DNA of 64,000 nt from Talpa occidentalis. Lineage: Eukaryota; Chordata; Mammalia; Eulipotyphla; Talpidae. Position numbers and translations under genes: made by a program. Location: the NCBI RefSeq assembly GCF_014898055.3, contig NW_023605194.1, positions 61,419,361 to 61,483,360 on the forward strand, written 5' to 3'. The notes under the pieces are model-generated. The model ran no database searches, had not been told where the DNA came from, and saw nothing but the letters and a program-made list of their open reading frames with translations. Numbering within the stretch: position 1 is the first letter of the stretch; every line of letters begins with the position of its first letter. Positions 56,607 through 64,000 of this stretch are shown one piece after another.

Positions 56607-57153
56607 GGGCCTCCCTGGTGGCGCAAGGGGTTAAGGCTGAGCATTATAAAGCTATCAGCAACCACTGCAGCACTCCCAGGCCAGGGAGGTGACCCACATG
56701 GCACAGAAGACCTCTCCTGCTTTACCCGCTGCTCCCCTCAGCAGCATATTTCAGTCAGTTGGCCTCTTCTGTTCCCCACTCTGTCTCTGGTGAATGCTCT
56801 CACTACCTCCCTCCCACACCTCTAGCCTAAACCCCAGCTCTTGTATGCATGAATAAATAAAATATATCTTTTTTTTTAAAGATTTATTTATTTATACAAG
56901 AACCAGGGTACAGTCCAGATGCGTGGGAGGGTGAGAGGATTCACCAGAGCCAGAGCAGGGAACAGAACAGGCAGACTGACGAAATACACTGGTGAGGGGA
57001 GCAGCGGGGCAAGACAGGAGAGGTCTGCCACACCATGTGGGAATCTCCCTGGCTGGCCGGGATCGAACCCGTGCTGCAGATGCTGCGGACAGTTTCACAG
57101 TGTGGCACTCAACCGCCTGCACCACCAGGGAGGCCAATAAAATAAATCTTAAA
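56607..57153 (+). mobile_element. tRNA-derived SINE with a second SINE in its tail
   Basis: Plus-strand copy 56607-56871 of the GGTTAAG/TATGCATGAA type; its tail resumes at 57136-57153. The minus-strand SINE interrupts it. Confidence 0.88.
56872..57135 (-). mobile_element. tRNA-derived SINE, minus strand, inserted in SINE tail
   Basis: Full-length copy of the GGTTGAG/TATAAATAAA type. Target-site duplications AATAAAATATATCTT (ending near 56871) and AATAAAATAAATCTT (57136-57150) lie in the tail of the other SINE. The two form a tail-to-tail inverted pair with almost no spacer. Confidence 0.92.
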
Positions 57154-57814
57154 AAAAGAAGACTAAGTCAATCACATCTGTTCTTAGAAGTTTTAAATCA
57201 TGGAATGGATTCTAGTTGGTATGAGTAGCTGAGTGGGGTGAAAGTGCATACTGGGGCTAAGATAGCTATTGGGGTCCCTGACCTTAACGATAATTCAGAG
57301 AAAAAAGACAAGGGAAAAAAGACAGAAAAAATGAAGTAGGTACAACAAGGTAGAGAAGGCATGAGAAGATATGAGAAAGTGCATGTAAATCTTAAAAAGA
57401 GGAGAACTCGCTTCCCATGCCCAAATTCCAAGTCTAGTCTATGAGGTGTGACTGGGAGGCTGTATGAGGCCCTGCATCTTGGCAGAGAGATAAGGACATA
57501 GAGATCTAAGTGCCTGACACTCTGCTCAATGAATGTTTGCTTAAAATAACAATAAGACAAGGGTTTTTAATTGAGGTACATGGGTGGATTCCAGGAAATC
57601 TGTTTATTTCCCCAATTGAACACAATATTTTATGTGCTGTCAATATCCATTCTTTTTCATTTTTGTGGAGAGAGGGTTTGTTTTCATTTTTACACAGGTC
57701 AATGCCCCATCCACCCCCACCTTCACCAATGTGAAAAAAAAAATTAAAAGAAGCTGAAGATTCTCCTTTGCCTCAATTCATCATTCACCTAACCCCAAAA
57801 AGGAAGAGTTTTTT
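57154..57814. other. No feature recognised
   Basis: The minus-strand ORF 57198-57560 (120 codons) is hydrophobic, Ser/Leu/Phe-rich and reads opposite a purine-rich strand, a common artefact. Confidence 0.45.
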
Positions 57815-58079
57815 TTTAAGATTTATTTATTTATGCATACAAGAACTGGGGTAGAGGCCAGAGGTGTGGGGGGTGAGAGGACTCACCAGAGACAGAGTGG
57901 GGAACAGAACAGGCAGACTGACTGAAATACACTGCCGAGGGGAGCAGCTGCCAAGATGGGAGAGGTCTGACATGCTATGTGGGTAGCTTCCTGCCTGGCC
58001 AGTGATTGAACTTGTGCTGCAGAGGCTGTGGATAGCTTCATAGTGCTGCGCTTAATCCCTTGCACCACCAGGGAGACCC
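57815..58079 (-). mobile_element. tRNA-derived SINE, minus strand
   Basis: Full-length, GGTCTCCCTGGTGGTGCAAG start on the minus strand. Target-site duplications AAAAGGAAGAGTTTT (about 57800-57814) and AGAAGGAAGAGTTTT (58080-58094). Confidence 0.9.
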
Positions 58080-58407
58080 AAGAAGGAAGAGTTTTGTAGA
58101 GTAATCATGAGCTAGGTGGAATTTTCACGCGATAAGGTAAAAAGAAAAACACTTGATTTTTATATGGGCATTCTGGCCTTTTGGGCTATATTCCATATTG
58201 CTTCTCTCACTTAGTGATCCGTGTGACTGAAACTGTTAACAGGGACGATCTCCTGCTTGGGAGAAGGTGTCACCATATTTGAGGAGAATTGGGGCCTTCA
58301 GGTCTTCCTATCATTTCCCACACCTAAGCTTCATTGGGGTCAAAATCTAAGGGGTAATCAAGTAATCAAGTCTTCATTTGCCAGGCTCTTTTATCATCCT
58401 TTGTGAT

Positions 58408-58410
<3 letters not shown>

Positions 58411-58448
<38 letters not shown>
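58411..58448. repeat. (CA)n microsatellite
   Basis: Nineteen uninterrupted AC units. Confidence 0.97.
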
Positions 58449-58450
<2 letters not shown>

Positions 58451-58639
58451 ACTTACACAGTAGTAAATTCTCAGATGAAAGACTTCCAGCTACTTGGATG
58501 GCATTAATTGATAAAGATCTGGGCAATTTTATTTTAAAATTTTAGCTTCAAAATTTTGAAAAGCATCTCCATGTATAAAATTTACCATTTTGTCTCTTTA
58601 AAGGTATAATCAAAAAAATGAAACCTCAAACATATAGTG

Positions 58640-58830
58640 CAAATAATAGCACAAAAGATTTATTGGACACTTATTTTATACCAGTATCTAGGCTAGTGCA
58701 TGACATGCACTATCTCTAATTACTTCCATGAGATTGGACATGTTATTATCCTCATTTAAACATTAAGAAACCAAGTCTTGGAAAGGATAAAAAAACACAT
58801 CCAAAGTTACCTGAAAGAAAAAAGTGAATG
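58640..58830 (+). repeat. MIR
   Basis: TTATTGGACACTTATTTTAT, ATGTTATTATCCTCATTTAA, GAAACCAAGTCTTGGAAAGG and AAAGTTACCTGAAAG are in MIR order. Confidence 0.75.
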
Positions 58831-59100
58831 ACTGAATAAACTATTGTTGGTTTGCCTTAATAGGAAGCAATAGTCAACAGGGAGTACGTGGTGTATAAGT
58901 GGAATGTCATCTGTTGGATATTCGAGTTTAAAGTCAACCTCTCTCATGGTTGGAAAAATCAATTATCAATTTCCTCACTCAACAAAATTACGTATCTTGA
59001 TACATTCCTCTTCTCCAGCAATGCTGAGAGCTCTTCCTGAGTGAGTATATGTGACTCCAAAAAACAAAAAAGTATTCAGCTTAGCTTTTACATTCCAGAT

Positions 59101-59361
59101 TCTTTTTTTTTAAAAAGATTTATTTATTTATGCATACAAGAACTGGAGTATAGGGCAGAGATATGGAAGTGAAAGGATTCACCAGACAGAGTGGGGAGCA
59201 GAACAGGCAGATCTACTAAAACACACTGCTGAGGGTAGCAGTGGGTGAGACAGGAGAGGTCTGCTGTGCCATGTGGGTCAGCTCCCTGCCCGGGGGATTG
59301 AACTCAGCTGCAGTAGCTGCCAATAGCTTGATAGTGCTGTGTCTTTAACCCCTGGGCTACC
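59101..59361 (-). mobile_element. tRNA-derived SINE, minus strand, 5' end degraded
   Basis: Body and TATGCATAAA-type tail are clear. The 5' terminus is lost after TTTAACCCCTGGGCTACC. No clear target-site duplication. Confidence 0.85.
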
Positions 59362-59509
59362 CTCAGATGTTCAGAAGCCCTCTGAACTCTTTCGGGAAGA
59401 AAACTTAGGTTTGTTACTCTCTACTGAGGAGGTAAATGTTAGAAATTAAAATTTCAGTAACATTTTCTGTCTTTTCAGTCCCCTACTCATTAAGTAGCAG
59501 GATAGTTCT

Positions 59510-60235
59510 ATTAGTTTGCTTAGATTGTCGTAATAAAATACCACAGACTGGAGATGACTTAAGACAACACACATTTATTTCTCACAGATTTGGAGGCTGG
59601 AAAAGTTAAGAAGGTGTGGCTTATTCATTCTTGGTGAAAGTGCTCTTCCTGGTTTGCTGGTAACCACCTTCTATTTTTTATTTTATTTTATTTTATTTAT
59701 TTTATTTAATTATTTTTATTTTATTTTATTTTATTATTTTATTTTTGTGTAGAACTGGGGTGTAGGCCAGAAGTGTAGGCAGTGAGAGGATTCCCCAGAG
59801 ACAGAGTGGGGAGCAGAACAGGTAACTTTACTGAAATATACTGCTAAGGGGAGCAACAGGCAAGACAAAAGGGGTCTACTATGCCGTGTGGGTTACCTCC
59901 TTGGCCAAGGATCAAACTCAGGCCACAGAGGTGATAGTGCTGAGACTTAACCCTTAGGCCACCAGGGAGGCCCTGGTGACCACATTCTAATGCTGTGTCC
60001 TCACAAGGCTGGAAAGGAAGTGGAAGGGTGAGTAAGTAAGGGAAAGAGGGAGGTGGGGATTTCTCCTTTTATAAAAGCATTAATCTCATTGTGAAAATTC
60101 CACCCGTATGACCTAATCTAATTAATTATCTCACAAAGATTTCCCAAATAATATTTCTAAATACCGGCACATTGAGGTGATGATATTCACAACATATGAA
60201 TTTGGGGGACTCAGTCAGGCCATAGCAATGGTGTT
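59510..60235 (-). mobile_element. MaLR-type LTR, minus strand, interrupted by a SINE
   Basis: ATAAAATACCACAGACTGGA, ACATTTATTTCTCACAGATT, GACCTAATCTAATTAATTA and ACATATGAATTTGGGGGACT form the reversed MST/MLT1-like LTR. Sequence on both sides of the SINE belongs to the same element. Confidence 0.72.
59675..59972 (-). mobile_element. tRNA-derived SINE, minus strand, older subfamily with long tail
   Basis: Body at about 59750-59972; the tail is a roughly 75-bp (TTTTA)n tract. Target-site duplications CTGGTAACCACCTTCTA (59658-59674) and CTGGTGACCACATTCTA (59973-59989) lie in the LTR. The GTGATAGTGCTGAGACTTAA head variant matches 51797-51882. Confidence 0.92.
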
Positions 60236-60272
60236 TTAAAACAACCAAGGACTAATATAAGGTTGCTAATTA

Positions 60273-60533
60273 GGGCCTCCCTGGTGGTGCATTGTTCTGT
60301 GAAGGTTGAGCGTTGTGCTGTGAAGCTGTCCGCAGGGTTCGATTCCCGGCCAGCCAGGGAGAAACCCACATGGCGTGGCATACCTCTCCTGCCTTGCCCG
60401 CTGCTCCCCTCAGCAGTGTCTTCAGTCCGTCTGCCTGTTCTGCTCCTCGCTCCCTCTGGTGAATTCTCTCACCCTCCCACTCCTCTGATCTGTACCCTAG
60501 TTCTTGTATAAATAAATAAATCTTAAAAAAAAA
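60273..60533 (+). mobile_element. tRNA-derived SINE
   Basis: Starts GGGCCTCCCTGGTGGTGCA, then carries about 13 extra bases (TTGTTCTGTGAA) before GGTTGAGCG. B box GGTTCGATTCCC is perfect. Tail TATAAATAAATAAATC. Weak target-site duplication around GCTAAT. Confidence 0.88.
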
Positions 60534-61659
60534 GATAGCTAATATATTTTAGAAAGTAACTAATTAAAATTAATTCAATTTGAGTATTTAACATAAAAAA
60601 TAGAGACCAAATGAAGGTCCTTTGAGTGAAATGCACTTAGTTATATAAAATATTACACTAGTGTCCTAATTCTTCTCATCTCACTATAGACTGACAAAAC
60701 TGTCACAAAACAATTTTGTGAGCTGTTGCTATTGGAGGATTTTGTATGAGTTTACGATCAAAGAGACAAAATTTGCTTTGTTTTAAAGAAATATTTTTGG
60801 GTTGGATTGATCTGTGCATGCAGGCTTCCTAACTTTGAAACTATGTGGTTTTCTCTGAGGCAATGCTTAGAGGCAGAGAAATTGGGAACACTCAGTCAAC
60901 GCTGGGTATTACCATTTAAGATATGTTTAGTCAGCTCAACATCAAGAATGTCAAAATGGATAATTTTAGCTCTTTATCTGTGCACAGCTCATACAAGTCT
61001 AGTTATCCAGTATAACATGTTAATTTCAATCTTCGATAAATAACTGGGCTCAGACATATTAACCCCTGCAATAACGTCGCTATGCCTCAGGATATAGTTG
61101 GAGAAGAATGTCAGCTATCTAAGACTCATGAGGTTCCAGCTCCAGCTGGGACTTCAAATCATGTTTCCAGAACACAAAGAACACTTGATAAAGTTGGAGA
61201 GAAATATTTTTCAAAAATATGTCACCAGGCAGCTTGGGAGTGATTTAACAGAACTATCCTACAGGCTATGAATTTAACCTTTGATCTCTGAAATGAAGGT
61301 CAGCAAATTTGTTTTTACTCTACATCTCTTATAATCAACTCAATGTCTGGGTAAACTAGTTTTTAAGAAGAGGCTGTGTTTGCAGATAAGTCATACTTTC
61401 ACCCTCCGAATTTTAGCTGCTTAACCCTCTCTTTTCCTGATTTAAATTCTACTGTTCTCAACTTTCATTTGTGCAGGAGAATCTAAAAAGGTAAGATGCA
61501 CTCTGTAAAAAGAGGCAAGTGCCATGCTTTATCTGCAGAAGAAGCACAATGTCCAACAGCATGTTTTAGTTATTTTTATCTTCTTGGAGATCAACACGTA
61601 AGAAGACACTGGCTTTTATCTGTCAGTTCCCCTAAAGACTTCCTGCTAATCCAGTCTTT
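60534..61659. other. No feature recognised
   Basis: Unassigned. A splice-like pair of sites bracketing 14 nt at 61477-61490 is noted under findings. Confidence 0.45.
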
Positions 61660-61875
61660 AAACCAGGATTGCCAAAGGATAGTTCAAGGGTTAATTCTAA
61701 CCCACAATCTTGTTTTTGTAAATAAAGTTTTATTGGAACACAACCATGCTCATTCATTTAGGTATTACTTCTGGCTACTTTCATGCTGAATGACAGAATT
61801 GAGTAGCTACAACAGAGATCCTATGTTCCTTGAAATCTTAATATTTAATCTCTGGGCCTTTACACAAAATGTTGC
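61660..61875 (-). mobile_element. hAT-type non-autonomous DNA transposon
   Basis: TTTTGTAAATAAAGTTTTAT, TGGAACACAACCATGCTCAT and AGAATTGAGTAGCTACAACA are the signature of a widespread old mammalian hAT-like element whose ends carry TTGCC-type terminal repeats (61670, 61870). Subfamily not certain. Confidence 0.55.
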
Positions 61876-62934
61876 CTTAAGTCAAAGAAAGAGTCTTGGA
61901 GGGGTGACACCATGAACACACATTGTTAGCCATCTTACAGCAATGGCTTGGGGGTCACTGAGGATGGACACTGGTTTTAATTCAAATATTCACTTTGCAG
62001 AAGCGGATTTGTAGGATGTCAAACTGACGAAAAGAGTGACAGTTGGGGATGTGTTGTAATGAGGTATAGACATATAACTAAATTTGTTCTTCCAATTCTC
62101 CAGCAGCCTCACTAATAAAACTGAGACAAACCCAGAATCCCCAGCTAATGGCAGCCATTGGGGAATAAAAGTTCCTTCTCTGCAGCAGATGCTTGGCTCA
62201 AAGTTCATCTCGAGTGCACTCCCAGAGAGAGCACAGCATGTGTTGTTCTGTGAGGACCAGCACTGGCCTGTCAATGGAATAACTAATTTAGTTAAAGGAC
62301 ATGGGGAAACAGGGGTAGGGGTGGGGGTGGGTTACAACTTGGAAAAACAGTTTTAACCCTTTCTTTCTTTACTTTTAAATAATGATGATTCTGTTTAAGA
62401 AATGGCTCTAGAATTTAAACCAAAAGAATGATTGCTGTCTGTTGCATTCCTTGCCAGTCACCCTGCATGGACAGCTGCCAGGAGCTGATGCACAAAGGCG
62501 ATCACTGCATGCATGGTTATTTCAGTCAGAGGCACCCATCATCCTTTGCAATTATGCCACTGTACGGATTTTAAATTCCACCCTTCACTTGCCTATCTCC
62601 GAAGTCAAGTGCATGGACTGGTAAGACTGGACTCTCAATTTCCTTCTCTAATCCAACAGCCAGGTATTCATCATGGGTCAAGGTTTTGACTTCTCCCTTA
62701 GAAGGGCAAAGACCTAACTTACTTGTTGCTGCATTTCCTGCTTTCTTTAGGACACCGTTTTGTGATCCTCAAGTTTTACTCTCTTTTGACGCTTTCCATT
62801 TTCTTAACAAACATGCTTGGGTCTCACTTGCCCTAACAATATGAAAAATCAAAAACAAAACAAAAATATCCTTTCCTCAACTTTGCTATTCTCTTTGGCC
62901 ACTCCCCTAGATTTTTACCCTTTTACTCTCTGTT
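61876..62934. other. No feature recognised
   Basis: Unassigned; ORFs at 61990-62274 and 62084-62356 overlap on opposite strands. Confidence 0.45.
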
Positions 62935-63340
62935 AGCAAGGATCAGATTAGATTATGCTGTGACAAAAACAACCCCTACATCTCAGTGGTTTGACAGGCA
63001 TTTATTTCTCAGTCATGCAATGTCTGCAAAAGATCATGTGACCTTTGAACTTTCTATCCTCTATCTAGTCACGTAGTCATGAAGTGTCTTCAATCTTTGG
63101 TTTTGTCATCTATGCACGAGGCCTCCCCCATGAACACTGTGGCAGGGAGAGAGATGGAAAATCAGGCACAAAATTTTCACTGCCTCTGCCTAGAAGTTAC
63201 CCACTTCACATTTCACTCAAAGAACTGTCAAATACACTTCCAAGTGCAAGAGACAATGAGCAAGGAGCAGAATTGTACCAGATCCCTGCAGTGTGCAGTG
63301 GCCAGTGGGCAAACTGGCTTTGTTGGGCCTGAAGTTCTCC
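62935..63340 (-). mobile_element. MaLR-type LTR, minus strand
   Basis: TGTGACAAAAACAACCCCTA, CATCTCAGTGGTTTGACAGG and ATTTATTTCTCAGTCATGCA form the reversed LTR end seen in MLT1-like elements. The interior is diverged. Confidence 0.5.
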
Positions 63341-63465
63341 TGTGCCCATTCCAGCTCTGTCCATGGCTTCCCAGAACCCACAGGCCCATGAGTCTGACCT
63401 GACCTGAATGTAGGCCAGAATGGGCTTTTCTCCCTTTTACATTTGGCTCTAGGATTCTATATGGA

Positions 63466-63580
63466 CCAATCAGTTTCAAGCTCACTTCTCTAGTTAATTA
63501 TTCAGATTGAAAATGGAAAACAAGCTGATTGGTGCTAAAAGGTCCAATCAGATGTTTAAGACTGAAAATGGTCCAATCAG
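63466..63580. promoter_or_regulatory. Cluster of four CCAATCAG motifs
   Basis: CCAATCAG occurs at 63466-63473, 63544-63551 and 63573-63580, with its reverse complement CTGATTGG at 63525-63532. The GACTGAAAATGG motif also repeats (near 63514 and 63560). Such spacing suits NF-Y binding in a promoter or LTR U3 region; no transcript evidence is available. Confidence 0.5.
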
Positions 63581-63645
63581 ACTTGTAGGGTGGGAGTCCC
63601 CGAGGGGCTACAAGGCACAGCAAGAGCCAACTTGATTCATTCTAT

Positions 63646-63791
63646 CCCAGCCTCTGAAGAGAGAATTCAGTCCACAGCCAGTCCCCAAAGAGAAGACTCA
63701 GTCAGTAGCTGGCCTTCTAAGAGGAATGATCCTTCTCCCAGCCTCTGAAGAAAGAAGGATTCTGTTACCAGCTTCTGAAGAGAGAAGGAGC
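63646..63791 (+). repeat. About 30-bp minisatellite, five degenerate copies
   Basis: Units begin near 63646, 63675, 63705, 63737 and 63767, each close to CCCAGCCTCTGAAGAGAGAA. The period is 29-32 bp. Confidence 0.8.
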
Positions 63792-64000
63792 AGGGGTAGA
63801 GGGGAAGCAGAGCCACTCAAGCTGATGGTTGAAACCATGACTAATTCCATATTTCCCCACATCAAATTCTGATGAAATTGTGTCTGACACAATTGTGTAT
63901 GCAGGTGAGAACCCACTGGCAATGATCTGTGCCCACCTTGGCAATGTCCTTTATCCCTGTAGCACCGTTTTAAGAATTTTGCACTGTTTCAGAACCTGAT

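Noticed and set aside
57198..57560. 120-codon hydrophobic minus-strand ORF
   Set aside because: It reads opposite a purine-rich strand, giving Ser/Leu/Phe-rich pseudo-protein; no start context or homology.
1..64000. An undescribed multi-gene system
   Set aside because: No cluster of host ORFs, no operon-like layout and no coding sequence outside the L1. Everything coherent is explained by retrotransposons, old repeats and local rearrangement.

Overview
The window looks like AT-rich mammalian nuclear DNA with no recognisable host gene. I found no convincing host exon, tRNA, rRNA, CRISPR array or prokaryotic feature. Nearly everything identifiable is interspersed repeat. About 24 copies (some split or partial) belong to one tRNA-derived SINE of about 260 bp. 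It starts GGGCCTCCCTGGTGGC, has Pol III A-box and B-box motifs in the head, and ends in AATAAA repeats followed by TCTTT and poly(A). From memory it best fits the Rhin-1 family of horseshoe and roundleaf bats, so I infer a rhinolophoid bat; a search of repeat libraries would decide this. Ancient eutherian repeats (MIR, L2, MaLR LTRs, MER5-type hAT elements) form the older background.

Layout. 0-10 kb: SINEs, L1 3' ends, MIRs, a MaLR LTR, and an L1 fragment whose middle is replaced by a SINE (8.0-8.7 kb). 10.6-13.4 kb: a locally rearranged block with a duplicated LTR piece, a perfect 48-bp direct repeat, and a SINE cut in two with its 5' half inverted. 13-29 kb: LTRs, MER5-like elements, MIRs and SINEs, including a minus-strand L1 carrying three SINEs and a SINE inside a SINE. 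29.4-40.4 kb: a stack of L1 insertions. Three older copies have the inverted 5' end expected from twin priming. One is nested in another, and the third is interrupted by a nearly full-length younger L1 (34513-40126) with perfect 14-bp target-site duplications. 40.4-64 kb: mostly unassigned sequence with scattered old repeats, more SINEs, a perfect 26-bp palindrome, and at the right edge a CCAAT-box cluster plus a 30-bp minisatellite.

The only protein-coding capacity I can defend belongs to the young L1. It has a tandem-monomer 5' promoter, an intact ORF1 (341 aa), and an ORF2 broken by frameshifts and a stop but still showing every endonuclease catalytic residue, the FADD reverse-transcriptase motif and the C-terminal cysteine motif. 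The L1s presumably supplied the machinery that moved the SINEs. Target-site duplications, nesting and tail structure support this and give a relative chronology. I found no new multi-gene system. The notable items are the structural-variation scars, the repeat architecture of the L1 promoter and a few regulatory-looking motifs.
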